From positions 1 through 64,000 of the forward strand of contig JAZNDH010000003.1 in NCBI GenBank assembly GCA_045587965.1: a stretch of 64,000 bases of DNA. Direction: 5' to 3'. Positions 15,157-23,259 of this stretch are shown in pieces. How positions within the stretch are numbered: position 1 is the first letter of the stretch; each line of letters starts with the position of its first letter. Position numbers and translations under genes: made by a program. This stretch comes from Congzhengia sp045587965. GTDB lineage: Bacteria > Bacillota > Clostridia > UBA1381 > UBA9506. The notes beneath the pieces were generated by a model. The model saw only the letters and a list, made by a program, of their open reading frames with translations. It made no database searches and was not told where the DNA came from.

Positions 15157-15913
15157 GGCAACTAACCTCGTACATCAAAATTGCAGAAGCAACACCGGCA
15201 TTCAGTGACTCTGCCTTGCCTGACATCGGAATGTATGCAATTTCGTCAGAAATTTTTAAAATATCTTCCGAAACACCGCTTCCTTCGTTGCCTATAACAA
15301 AAATCTGGTTTTTAGAAATTTTCATATTTTTAAGCGTAACACTCTCGCCGTAAAGGGTAGTAGATGTTATCATAACTCCTTGGTCCTTTGCTTTTATAAG
15401 GTCAGATATATCAGAATCAGTTATAACTTTTATGTTAAATAAAGAGCCTTGTGATGAACGTATAACCTTTGGAGAAAAAACATCTGCACACCCTTTTGAA
15501 AGGATAACACCATCAAGTGAAAAAGCGTCGGCAGTACGTATAATTGTGCCAATGTTTCCAGGGTCTTGTAAATTGTCACAATAAATGTATTTTCCGCAAA
15601 AATCGTTTTTAGTTTTTTCGGGCATTAAAATTACAGCCATAACCCCTTGGGGAGTTTTAGCGTCGGAAATTTTAGTAAAAAGACTGTCAGGAACTAAAAC
15701 AACATCATTTAAAAAATAGTCTGACTTTTTTTCAAGAAAGCTTTCTGACATAATAATGCTCTCTATTTCACAACCTGATGCGAGCGCCATTTCCACTAAA
15801 TGCTCGCCCTCGGCAATAAAAAGCCCTGTTTCTTCTCTGTGCTTTTTTGTGCCCAAAGAAACTATTTTTTTTATGTATTCATTTTGTGCTGATGTGATTT
15901 TTTTAATTTCCAT
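15149..15913 (-). CDS. SpoU-family rRNA/tRNA 2'-O-methyltransferase
   Basis: 254 aa. N-terminal substrate-binding domain (KHREETGLFIAEGEHLVEMAL) followed by the SPOUT knot with three signatures: NLQDPGNIGTIIRTADAF, VIGNEGSGVS and IPMSGKAESLNAGVASAIL. It uses SAM to methylate a ribose in RNA. Comparable Bacillus/Clostridium paralogues (RlmB- or YsgA-type) cannot be distinguished by eye, so no symbol is given. First gene of the minus-strand cluster with tadA. Confidence 0.92.
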   Translation of the reverse strand: MEIKKITSAQNEYIKKIVSLGTKKHREETGLFIAEGEHLVEMALASGCEIESIIMSESFLEKKSDYFLNDVVLVPDSLFTKISDAKTPQGVMAVILMPEKTKNDFCGKYIYCDNLQDPGNIGTIIRTADAFSLDGVILSKGCADVFSPKVIRSSQGSLFNIKVITDSDISDLIKAKDQGVMITSTTLYGESVTLKNMKISKNQIFVIGNEGSGVSEDILKISDEIAYIPMSGKAESLNAGVASAILMYEVSCRE

Positions 15914-15987
15914 AACGACTCCAAGACAAATAAAATTAATAAATATTATATCACATTTATTTTAATATTTCAACCTGTAGTTTGGTG

Positions 15988-16016
15988 TTGATTTTCTTAT
16001 TTTTTTGTGTTATGAT
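15988..16016 (+). promoter_or_regulatory. Promoter of the DUF4364 gene
   Basis: -35 TTGATT (15988-15993), 17-bp spacer, -10 TATGAT (16011-16016). Confidence 0.75.
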
Positions 16017-16037
16017 ATGTAAAAAGGATGTGAAAAC

Positions 16038-16613
16038 TTGAAACCTGATTTTAACAACATATATTACAGATTAAACGACTTAGGGGAGATTAAGCTATGC
16101 GTATTGTTTTGTATAAGATATGCAGGCGAGCCACTCTCCGACAGCGATATAAAGCACTTGATGTTAAGTGCGACAAACCTTGATTTTATCGACCTTTGCA
16201 CTGCAATCGATAAACTTTTGCCCGATAACTATATAAAAAAGGTATGGCGCGACGAAACAGAAAAGTACGACCTTACCCAGCAAGGCTTAGAAACGATTGA
16301 TGTATTTGACGATAAAATTATGGCAAGTGTCAGGGCATCACTTAAGGCTACGATTGATGATTATTTTAAACGTGAAGGTCAAAAGGCGCAAATTAAGTGT
16401 TTGGTAAATCCTATAGATAAAGACTTATATAATGTTGATGTTGAAATTACCGAAGGTAAAAGAACTCTTTTATCTATGACAGTTTTTACAGGAAACAAAG
16501 AAAAGGCGGCACGCTACGCCAGAGGCTTCAGAAAAAATCCAATGGTATTTTACTCGGGTGTTATTGAATTATTAGCAAGCCTTGCAGAAGATGCAGAAAA
16601 TAAAGATAAATAA
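16038..16613 (+). CDS. DUF4364 family protein
   Basis: 191 aa. TTG start at 16038 with AAAAGGA 10 nt upstream; the only nearby ATG is followed by a stop. The N-terminal half looks like a winged-helix (LNDLGEIKLCVLFCIRYAG then DIKHLMLSATNLDFIDLCTAIDKLLPDNYIKKV and a YDLTQQGLETI wing) and the C-terminal half is a beta-rich region, the usual DUF4364 arrangement in Clostridia. DNA binding is plausible but untested. Own promoter; shares a terminator with the convergent lipid kinase. Confidence 0.82.
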   Translation: MKPDFNNIYYRLNDLGEIKLCVLFCIRYAGEPLSDSDIKHLMLSATNLDFIDLCTAIDKLLPDNYIKKVWRDETEKYDLTQQGLETIDVFDDKIMASVRASLKATIDDYFKREGQKAQIKCLVNPIDKDLYNVDVEITEGKRTLLSMTVFTGNKEKAARYARGFRKNPMVFYSGVIELLASLAEDAENKDK

Positions 16614-16640
16614 AGGTGCTGTAGCATTGCTACAGCACCT
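16614..16640. terminator. Shared terminator, CTGTAG/CTACAG type
   Basis: Perfect 12-bp arms AGGTGCTGTAGC (16614-16625) / GCTACAGCACCT (16629-16640), 3-nt loop; the lipid kinase stop codon is inside the 3' arm. Confidence 0.85.
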
Positions 16641-17529
16641 TTATGTTTGGAACTACAAAGTTAAATGCATCAGGTATTATTTCAAAAGCTGTTTTTTGGG
16701 CGTTTTGAATCTCCCCGTCGCAACAGAGCATAAAGCTTTTTGAGTTGGGAGTTAAAACGATTTTTTCGCAATTTGTTGTTTTAATTATACTTTCTATATT
16801 TTTAAGATTGAAATGTGTTCCTTTCATATAGTGGGGGAGTAGCCTTAGGAATTTTAATCTCGATACATTTCGAACGATGTTTATGTTTATTTTTCCGTCT
16901 GAGATATTGGCGCTCGGGTTACTCATAATTCCACCGCCACAGTATTTTCCATTTGCTATAGATGTTAAGAGCAACGGACCGTTATGAACAATTTCATTAT
17001 CAATTTCAATCTTTAAATCTGCACCTTTTTTCTTGATTAAAATTGCCAGAATCGAAACAAAATAAGCTAAAGAACCTGAAATAAGGGGCTTTTTCTTCAT
17101 AGTTGCTGTCATATCGGCAACATTGCAATCAAAGCCAACGTTGAACATATTAACACAATATCGGCTTACACCGTTAGTTGTGTAACGAATAGCGTCGCAC
17201 CTGATAGCTTTGCCATTGATGATTGCATCTATATCGTTAAAATTTCCTTTGAAATTTCTGCAAAAGTCGTTGCCTGTTCCTGTAGGAATTATACCAATCT
17301 CAGCACCGTCAACACCGAAGCATCCGTTTAATACTTCGTTTAGTGTACCATCTCCACCGCATACAATGAAACGGACATTTTTATTGGTTTCACAATAATT
17401 TTTCACATACTTTTCAGCATCGCCGCAAGCTTTTGTCATATAAACAGTTGCAGTTGACTCTATTCTTTTTGCAATAGTTTTAATTTTTCCTTGCCCTGCC
17501 GCAGGGTTAATGATAAAAACTGTTTCCAT
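16630..17529 (-). CDS. Diacylglycerol kinase-family lipid kinase
   Basis: 299 aa from ATG 17529 (RBS AGAGGTG); an upstream extension to 17658 overlaps guaA and is not conserved. DAGK catalytic domain: FIINPAAGQGK at the start, VCGGDGTLNEVLNG (the GGDGT nucleotide motif), PTGTGNDFCRNF, and NVGFDCNVADM. The C-terminal beta-sandwich ends CDGE. YegS/DgkB-like enzymes phosphorylate diacylglycerol for phospholipid recycling; the exact substrate is not visible. Follows guaA with a terminator between, so it probably has its own promoter. Confidence 0.93.
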   Translation of the reverse strand: METVFIINPAAGQGKIKTIAKRIESTATVYMTKACGDAEKYVKNYCETNKNVRFIVCGGDGTLNEVLNGCFGVDGAEIGIIPTGTGNDFCRNFKGNFNDIDAIINGKAIRCDAIRYTTNGVSRYCVNMFNVGFDCNVADMTATMKKKPLISGSLAYFVSILAILIKKKGADLKIEIDNEIVHNGPLLLTSIANGKYCGGGIMSNPSANISDGKININIVRNVSRLKFLRLLPHYMKGTHFNLKNIESIIKTTNCEKIVLTPNSKSFMLCCDGEIQNAQKTAFEIIPDAFNFVVPNIKVL

Positions 17530-17612
17530 AAAGCACCTCTTTAAATACTTTATTATAATTTTATCACTAATATTCCAAACAATCAACAAAAATCGACAAA
17601 AATTGCAAAACA

Positions 17613-17637
17613 AAAAGCCCTGATGTTCAGGGCTTTT
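17613..17637 (-). terminator. Terminator of guaA
   Basis: AAAAGCCCTGA (17613-17623) / TCAGGGCTTTT (17627-17637); on the minus strand followed by TGTTTTG. Confidence 0.8.
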
Positions 17638-17648
17638 GAAATTTGGTC

Positions 17649-18629
17649 TTATTCCCACTCAATTGTACCAATCGGTTTTGGTGTTAAGTCTAATAAAACA
17701 CGGTTAATTCCATCAACTTCATGAGTAATTCTATCTGTAATTTTGTGTAACAGCTCATAAGGAATTTCTTCGATTGTTGCCGTCATAGCGTCAACAGTAT
17801 TGACAGCGCGGATAATTGCAGGCCAGCCTTCGTAGCGCTTGTCGTTCTTTACGCCAACGCTTTTCATATCAGGAACAGCAATAAAATACTGCCAAACCTT
17901 GCCTGCAAGACCATTTTTGTCAAATTCTTCGCGTAAAATAGCATCTGCTTCACGAAGAGCGTGGAGTCTGTCACGTGTGATTGCACCTAAGCAACGAACA
18001 CCGAGTCCAGGACCGGGGAATGGTTGACGATAAACCATTTCGTCAGGTAAACCTAACGCTGAGCCTACAACTCTTACTTCGTCTTTGTATAAGAGTTTTA
18101 CGGGTTCAACAAGCTCTAATTCCATATCTTCAGGTAAACCACCAACGTTGTGATGTGCCTTGATGCCGTCGCTTTCTAAAATGTCAGGGTAAATTGTGCC
18201 CTGAGCCAAAAATTTAATGTCAGTAAGTTTAGCTGCTTCTTCGTCAAACACCTTAATAAATTCTCCGCCGATGATTTTTCTTTTCTTTTCAGGTTCAGAA
18301 ACGCCTGCCAATAAGTCTAAAAATCTGTCTGTTGCATCAACGTAGATAAGGTTAGCATCTAACTGATTTTTGAATATTTCAATTACCTGTTCACTTTCGC
18401 CCTTGCGCATTAAGCCGTGGTTAACATGCACGCAAACTAATTGCTTGCCGATAGCCTTAATTAAAAGTGCTGCAACTACCGATGAATCAACACCGCCTGA
18501 TAGTGCCAAAAGCACTTTTTTGTCGCCAACCTGAGCACGGACTTCTGCTATCTGCTCTTCGATAAAAGCATCAGCTAAAGCTTTTGTTGTGATACGCTCC
18601 ATTGTTTCGGGACGTTTAATAATTTCCAT
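17649..18629 (-). CDS. guaAB-like: GMP synthase, ATP-pyrophosphatase subunit only (no glutaminase domain)
   Basis: 326 aa. N-type ATP pyrophosphatase with LSGGVDSS at residues 43-50, VHVNHGLMRKGE, and the C-terminal dimerisation domain (QPFPGPGLGVRCLGAITRDR, RAVNTVDAMTATIEEIPY, ending PKPIGTIEWE). It aminates XMP to GMP. The about 190-residue N-terminal GATase domain of ordinary bacterial GuaA is absent: the start has a good GGAGG site 39 bp after the cysK stop, leaving no room for it. This matches the split form well known in archaea. Either a separate GATase subunit is encoded elsewhere or ammonia is used directly. Not a pseudogene: frame and motifs are intact. Confidence 0.93.
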   Translation of the reverse strand: MEIIKRPETMERITTKALADAFIEEQIAEVRAQVGDKKVLLALSGGVDSSVVAALLIKAIGKQLVCVHVNHGLMRKGESEQVIEIFKNQLDANLIYVDATDRFLDLLAGVSEPEKKRKIIGGEFIKVFDEEAAKLTDIKFLAQGTIYPDILESDGIKAHHNVGGLPEDMELELVEPVKLLYKDEVRVVGSALGLPDEMVYRQPFPGPGLGVRCLGAITRDRLHALREADAILREEFDKNGLAGKVWQYFIAVPDMKSVGVKNDKRYEGWPAIIRAVNTVDAMTATIEEIPYELLHKITDRITHEVDGINRVLLDLTPKPIGTIEWE

Positions 18630-18667
18630 AAATTTTGTCCTCCAAATCTTTAGTATATAAAATTTTA

Positions 18668-19594
18668 TTACTCAAAAAGGGGAGTTGAGAAGTATCGTTC
18701 AGCTGTATCAGGAAGAACAGTTACAACTGTTTTGCCTTTTCCCAACTTTTTGGCAAGCTTAATTGCAGCTGCCACGTTTGTGCCTGATGAAATTCCGCAC
18801 ATAATACCTTCTTTTGATGCAAGCTCTTTAGATGTATGTATAGCTTCTTCATCTGTAACAATACAAATGTCGTCATAAATTTCGCAATTTAAAATTTCAG
18901 GAATAATACCGTCGCCAATACCCATCTGAAGATGAGTGCCGATTGAACCGCCTGATAAAATAGCGGCATGTTGCGGCTCGACTGCCCAGATTATCATATC
19001 GGGGTTTTTAGCCTTTAGGGCTTCGCCTATGCCTGTTATTGTACCGCCTGTGCCAATGCCTGAGCAAAAGCCGTCAATAGGGCCATTGATATCTTTCAAA
19101 ATTTCCTGTGCTGTGCTCGAGCGTTGAATATCAGGGTTAGCAGGATTTTCAAACTGTTGCGGAACGAACACATTAGGGTTGTCGTTTTTCATTTTAAGAG
19201 CTAAGTTTAGGCATTCTTCAATGCAGGCACCGATGTTTCCGGCGTCGTGAACTAAAATCACTTCAGCACCGTAATGTTCAACTAATTTTCGCCTTTCTTC
19301 ACTTACGGAATCAGGCATAATAATTTTTGTTTTATAACCTCGCACCGCACCTACCAAAGCAAGACCGATTCCCTGGTTTCCGCTTGTTGGTTCAACAATT
19401 ATAGAGTCAGAATTTAAAAGTCCCTTTTTTTCTGCATCTAAAATCATATTGTAAGCTGTTCTTGTTTTTATTGACCCGCCGACGTTTAAGCCTTCAAATT
19501 TCACATAAATATCAGCGCTTTCATTGTCAATCAAATGATTAAGCTTTATTAGTGGAGTATTTCCTATTGCTTCTAAAATATTATTGTATAACAT
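18668..19594 (-). CDS. cysK: Cysteine synthase (O-acetylserine sulfhydrylase)
   Basis: 308 aa, PLP fold-type II. The PLP lysine is in GGSIKTRTAYNM (residue about 45), the asparagine loop is PTSGNQGIGLAL, the phosphate-binding loop is GIGTGGTITGIGEALK, and GISSGTNVAAA closes the active site. It forms cysteine from O-acetylserine and sulphide. The residue after the PLP lysine is Thr rather than the usual Asp (SVKDR), a variant seen in some anaerobe paralogues. Own sigma-A promoter; guaA begins 39 bp downstream without a visible terminator, so co-transcription is likely. No T-box or SAM riboswitch was found upstream. Confidence 0.93.
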   Translation of the reverse strand: MLYNNILEAIGNTPLIKLNHLIDNESADIYVKFEGLNVGGSIKTRTAYNMILDAEKKGLLNSDSIIVEPTSGNQGIGLALVGAVRGYKTKIIMPDSVSEERRKLVEHYGAEVILVHDAGNIGACIEECLNLALKMKNDNPNVFVPQQFENPANPDIQRSSTAQEILKDINGPIDGFCSGIGTGGTITGIGEALKAKNPDMIIWAVEPQHAAILSGGSIGTHLQMGIGDGIIPEILNCEIYDDICIVTDEEAIHTSKELASKEGIMCGISSGTNVAAAIKLAKKLGKGKTVVTVLPDTAERYFSTPLFE

Positions 19595-19626
19595 AAAACA
19601 ATCCTCTACACATTTTAATACAGAAT

Positions 19627-19655
19627 ATTATATGCTAAAATCATTCCAAAATCAA
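19627..19655 (-). promoter_or_regulatory. Promoter of cysK
   Basis: Minus strand: -35 TTGATT (19655-19650), 17-bp spacer, -10 TATAAT (19632-19627). Confidence 0.8.
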
Positions 19656-19785
19656 CAAAAAAATTTAATATTTGGACATTTTTTTAAAAAAATGAGCAAC
19701 TGACAATTAACTAATACCTAATACGAATAAAATAAAAGTGAAGAAAGCATAATACTTGTATAATTAACGATTTGGGGGATTTATG

Positions 19786-20043
19786 ATGCAAGAATTTTTT
19801 TATACTATAAAAGATGAAATAGGAATTCATGCGCGACCTGCAGGTAATCTTGTAAAAATGCTCAGTGATACAAAGAGTGGTGTAACAATAGAGTGTAAGG
19901 GGAAAACAGCAGATGCTAAAAAAATTTTTTCTTTGTTGTCGCTTGCAGTAAAAAGCGGAGATAGAGTTAAAGTCACTGTTACAGGCGAAGACGAAAATGA
20001 AGCGGTAGAAAAAATACAAAAGTACTTAACCGAAAATTTATAG
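19786..20043 (+). CDS. ptsH: HPr-family phosphocarrier protein lacking Ser46
   Basis: 85 aa from the second of two tandem ATGs (19783, 19786); the second has the better spacing from GGGGGA and gives canonical numbering. GIHARPAG has the phospho-accepting His15. The regulatory-serine region reads ADAKKIFSLLSLAV, so the residue aligned with Ser46 of Bacillus HPr (LKSIMGVMSLG) is Lys; the later Ser residues align with Gly49 and Ser52. It carries phosphate from enzyme I to EIIA/EIIB sugar transporters. First gene of ptsH-ptsI-EIIA; a TATAAT lies at 19760-19765. Confidence 0.93.
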   Translation: MQEFFYTIKDEIGIHARPAGNLVKMLSDTKSGVTIECKGKTADAKKIFSLLSLAVKSGDRVKVTVTGEDENEAVEKIQKYLTENL

Positions 20044-20061
20044 ACTTCACGGAGGAATTCT

Positions 20062-21681
20062 ATGGAAATACTACAAGGAACTTGTGCATCTGGCGGTGTT
20101 GCATTGGGTAATATAAAAATAATAGACGGAGAAAATTATGACATAAAAAGATACGCTATAGAAAATGTACCTGCTGAAATAGGCCGCTTTAAAGATGCGG
20201 TTGAAAAGCTAAAGGAACAGTTGGGAATTCTTTATGAAAAGGCACTTTTATCCGCAGGTGAAGAAGAAGCCGAAATTTTTCAGATTCATTTAATGATGTT
20301 AGAAGACGGCACTATAACGGATTGCTGTGAGAGTATAATTTTAGAGCAGAGTGTAAATGCAGAATATGCAGTAGTTGAAACAGCAGGGATAGTTTCATCA
20401 ATGTTAAAAGACACGAACGACGACTATATGATGGGCAGAACAGCCGATGTAGAAGATATAAAAAACGGAATTTTATCAAATCTTTTAGGAAAACAAAACA
20501 AAATATCTTTAGAAGAAAACACAATAATTTTTGCACGTGATTTAACACCCAGTCAGACAATAAATTTAGATAAAAGCAAAATAGTGGCATTTGTTACAGA
20601 AAAGGGTGCTAAAAATTCCCATGCTGCAATATTGGCTCGCTCTATGAAAATTCCATCGGTCGTTGGTGTTTTGGGGTGTATGAGCGAAGATTTTTCAGGA
20701 AAAGAATGTATTGTAGATGCCAAAAAAGGCAAAGTGGTTGTGCTGCCTGATGAAAAAATAAAAAGTGATTTTTATAAAAATAAAGAAAAAATTAAAGAGC
20801 GTGAAAGGATGCTCTTATCATTAAAAGGGCAAAAAAGCGTAACAAAAAGCGGAAAAATAATAAAGCTTTATGCCAATATCAGCGGTAACGAGGACTTAGA
20901 TGAGGTTTTAAAAAATGACGCTGAGGGAATCGGGCTTTTCAGAAGTGAGTTTTTGTATATAGGAAAAGATGAGCTTCCTGATGAAGAAAAGCAGTTTAAT
21001 GCATATAAAAGCGTTCTTTCAAAAATGAAAGAAAAGGAAGTAATAATAAGAACGCTTGATATAGGTGCCGATAAAACGGCTGATTGCCTGAATTTAGAAA
21101 AAGAAGAAAATACTGCTTTGGGGTATCGAGCAATCCGTATTTGTCTTCAGGATACAGAGCTTTTTAAAACTCAACTAAGAGCACTGTTTAAGGCTTCTGT
21201 TTATGGAAAGCTTTCTGTTATGTTTCCTATGATAACATCGAAGGAAGAAGTTTTAAAAATTTTGGAAATTGTAAATGATGTAAAACAGGAGTTGACTGAG
21301 AAAAACATTCAGTTTGATGAAAATGTTAAATTAGGTATTATGATAGAAACACCTGCGGCGGCTCTCGTTTCGGATGAGCTTGCACCGTTGGTGGATTTTT
21401 TCAGCATAGGTACAAATGATTTAATTCAATACACCTTAGCTTGCGACAGACAAAACGAAAAGCTGAGTAATATTTACAATCCGCATCACAATGGGGTTTA
21501 TAGGCTTATAAAAATGACGTGTGAAAATGCTCATGCATCAGGTATATGGGTTGGTGTGTGCGGAGAACTGGCAGCAGACAAAAATGCGGTACCTAAGTTG
21601 CTCGAATTCGGAGTAGATGAGTTGTCGGTTTCTCCACCTTATATTTTGCCCATAAGAGAAAGTATATTAAATAGTAATTAG
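20062..21681 (+). CDS. ptsI: PTS enzyme I (phosphoenolpyruvate-protein phosphotransferase)
   Basis: 539 aa. N-terminal HPr-binding helical domain, swivelling phosphohistidine domain with KNSHAAILARS (His187 is the acceptor), and a PEP-binding TIM barrel (GIGLFRSEFLYIG, LGYRAIR, MFPMITSKEEV, GIMIETPAAA, FFSIGTNDLIQYTLACDR, CGELAAD with the catalytic Cys). It transfers phosphate from PEP to HPr. Starts 18 bp after ptsH with a GGAGGA site. Slightly shorter than typical (about 570 aa) without loss of a motif. Confidence 0.97.
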   Translation: MEILQGTCASGGVALGNIKIIDGENYDIKRYAIENVPAEIGRFKDAVEKLKEQLGILYEKALLSAGEEEAEIFQIHLMMLEDGTITDCCESIILEQSVNAEYAVVETAGIVSSMLKDTNDDYMMGRTADVEDIKNGILSNLLGKQNKISLEENTIIFARDLTPSQTINLDKSKIVAFVTEKGAKNSHAAILARSMKIPSVVGVLGCMSEDFSGKECIVDAKKGKVVVLPDEKIKSDFYKNKEKIKERERMLLSLKGQKSVTKSGKIIKLYANISGNEDLDEVLKNDAEGIGLFRSEFLYIGKDELPDEEKQFNAYKSVLSKMKEKEVIIRTLDIGADKTADCLNLEKEENTALGYRAIRICLQDTELFKTQLRALFKASVYGKLSVMFPMITSKEEVLKILEIVNDVKQELTEKNIQFDENVKLGIMIETPAAALVSDELAPLVDFFSIGTNDLIQYTLACDRQNEKLSNIYNPHHNGVYRLIKMTCENAHASGIWVGVCGELAADKNAVPKLLEFGVDELSVSPPYILPIRESILNSN

Positions 21682-21694
21682 TTAGGAGAAAGTA

Positions 21695-22180
21695 ATGTTT
21701 GGTTTTGCAAAAAAACAGAAAGAAATAGCGGTTTATTCGCCTATGGACGGAGTTGCAATTCCGTTGTCAGAAGTACCCGATGAAGTATTTTCAGAAAAGA
21801 TTTTGGGCGATGGCGTAGCTGTAATTCCCAATAGCGGAAATGTTTACAGCCCTGTAGATGGGGAAATAACAGACATAACAGATACAAAACACGCCTTTTG
21901 TATAACAACCAATGATGGTGCCCAGCTGCTTTTGCATATTGGTATAGATACAGTAAAATTAAAAGGAGAAGGATTTTTAATAAAAGTTTCTTCGAAAGAT
22001 AAAGTAACAGCAGGTACAAAAATTGCCGAAATTGATTTAGAGGTGTTGGAAAAAAATTCAATGGCAAGACATACACCGCTGATTTTAACAGAACCCAAAA
22101 ATTATAAAATAACACAAATGTACGAAGGAAAAGTGAGTGGCGGAAAAGACGTGCTGTTTTCATATAAAAAAATCAATTAG
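21695..22180 (+). CDS. crr: PTS glucose-type EIIA component
   Basis: 161 aa, single-domain EIIA-Glc. SPMDGVAIPLSEVPDEVFSEK at the start, the SPVDGEI loop, LLLHIGIDTV with the phospho-accepting His81, and the second active-site His in KHAFCI. It receives phosphate from HPr and passes it to an EIIB of the glucose family, none of which is encoded here. Follows ptsI by 13 bp, so the general PTS proteins and a free EIIA are one operon. In Firmicutes EIIA is usually fused to EIICB; a free copy can serve several permeases. Confidence 0.93.
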   Translation: MFGFAKKQKEIAVYSPMDGVAIPLSEVPDEVFSEKILGDGVAVIPNSGNVYSPVDGEITDITDTKHAFCITTNDGAQLLLHIGIDTVKLKGEGFLIKVSSKDKVTAGTKIAEIDLEVLEKNSMARHTPLILTEPKNYKITQMYEGKVSGGKDVLFSYKKIN

Positions 22181-22195
22181 AAATAGGTGTTTGCC

Positions 22196-22224
22196 TTGAC
22201 AAGCATTTACAAAAAAGGTATAAT
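22196..22224 (+). promoter_or_regulatory. Consensus promoter of fba
   Basis: -35 TTGACA (22196-22201), 17-bp spacer, -10 TATAAT (22219-22224): a perfect sigma-A match. Confidence 0.92.
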
Positions 22225-22255
22225 ATAGTTAGAAAAAATGTAGGAGGTTTTATAA

Positions 22256-23119
22256 ATGTTAGTTTCGGCAAGTGAAATGTTAAAAAAGGCAAAGGAAGGC
22301 AGATATGCCGTAGGTCAGTTTAATATAAACAACTTAGAGTGGGCAAAGGCTATACTTTTAACAGCCCAGGAATGTAATTCTCCTGTCATTTTAGGTGTGT
22401 CCGAGGGCGCAGGAAAATATATGTGCGGATACACAACAGTTGTTGGTATGGTAAAGGGTATGATTGAAAACTTAGGAATTACAGTTCCTGTTGCAATCCA
22501 TTTAGACCACGGTTCTTACGAACACGCTAAAAAGGTAATAGAAGCAGGTTTTTCATCAGTTATGTTTGATGGCTCAAAATATGAAATTTCAGAGAATATC
22601 GAAAAAACAAAAGAAATTATAGAGCTTGCACATTCAAAGGGTATTTCAGTTGAAGCTGAAGTAGGTGCAATCGGTGGCGAAGAAGACGGCGTAATAGGCG
22701 GCGGCGAAGTTGCTGATGTTAATGAATGTGTTATGATTGCAAACTTAGGCGTAGATATGTTAGCAGCAGGCATTGGTAACATTCACGGTAAATATCCTGA
22801 AAACTGGGCAGGCTTACGCTTTGATGTTTTAGAAAAAATCAGCGAAGTAACAGGGGATATGCCTTTGGTTTTGCACGGCGGTACAGGTATTCCTGAGGAT
22901 ATGATTAAAAAGGCAATCTCATTGGGTGTATCAAAAATCAATGTAAATACAGAATGTCAGCTAACATTCTCAGCTGCTACAAGAAAGTACATTGAAGCAG
23001 GTAAAGACTTAGAAGGAAAAGGCTTTGACCCAAGAAAATTACTTGCTCCAGGCGTTGAAGCAATTAAGGCAACAGTTAAAGAAAAGATGGAACTTTTCGG
23101 CTCAGTAAACAAGGCGTAA
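22256..23119 (+). CDS. fba: Class II fructose-1,6-bisphosphate aldolase
   Basis: 287 aa. Zn-dependent TIM barrel: GQFNINNLEWAKAI, HLDHGS (first Zn ligand His and the catalytic Asp), EVGAIGGEEDG, AAGIGNIHGKYP (Zn His), LHGGTGIPEDMIKKAI (Zn His and phosphate-binding Gly loop) and KINVNTECQ. It interconverts fructose-1,6-bisphosphate with DHAP and glyceraldehyde-3-phosphate in glycolysis and gluconeogenesis. Its perfect promoter and terminator make it a strongly expressed single gene beside the PTS operon. Confidence 0.97.
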   Translation: MLVSASEMLKKAKEGRYAVGQFNINNLEWAKAILLTAQECNSPVILGVSEGAGKYMCGYTTVVGMVKGMIENLGITVPVAIHLDHGSYEHAKKVIEAGFSSVMFDGSKYEISENIEKTKEIIELAHSKGISVEAEVGAIGGEEDGVIGGGEVADVNECVMIANLGVDMLAAGIGNIHGKYPENWAGLRFDVLEKISEVTGDMPLVLHGGTGIPEDMIKKAISLGVSKINVNTECQLTFSAATRKYIEAGKDLEGKGFDPRKLLAPGVEAIKATVKEKMELFGSVNKA

Positions 23120-23133
23120 TCAACTTTTAATAG

Positions 23134-23165
23134 GAGTGCACATATTGTTGTGCGCTCTTTTTTTG
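23134..23165 (+). terminator. Terminator of fba
   Basis: GAGTGCACA (23134-23142) / TGTGCGCTC (23149-23157), one G-U pair, then seven T. Confidence 0.9.
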
Positions 23166-23188
23166 TTCTCTGTTTTGTCGAAAAATGC

Positions 23189-23217
23189 TTGTATTTAGCC
23201 TGAAACTGTGGTATAAT
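23189..23217 (+). promoter_or_regulatory. Promoter of the MBOAT gene
   Basis: -35 TTGTAT (23189-23194), 17 bp, extended -10 TGG TATAAT (23212-23217). Confidence 0.75.
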
Positions 23218-23259
23218 TTATAAGCTATAATAAAATTTTGACAATTAGGTGCATTTACA

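Noticed and set aside
16630..17658. 342-aa lipid kinase starting inside guaA
   Set aside because: The extension crosses the guaA terminator and lacks conservation; METVFIINPAAG at 17529 is the typical start.
17649..18629. guaA as a truncated pseudogene
   Set aside because: Clean start with GGAGG, all synthetase motifs and the conserved C-terminus are present; cysK ends 39 bp upstream with no remnant of a GATase.
19595..19680. SAM or other sulphur riboswitch before cysK
   Set aside because: The promoter lies only about 35-60 bp before the start codon, leaving no room for an aptamer.
19925..19960. Ser residues after KKIF in HPr as the regulatory Ser46
   Set aside because: In alignment they fall on the positions of Gly49 and Ser52 of Bacillus HPr, not on Ser46.
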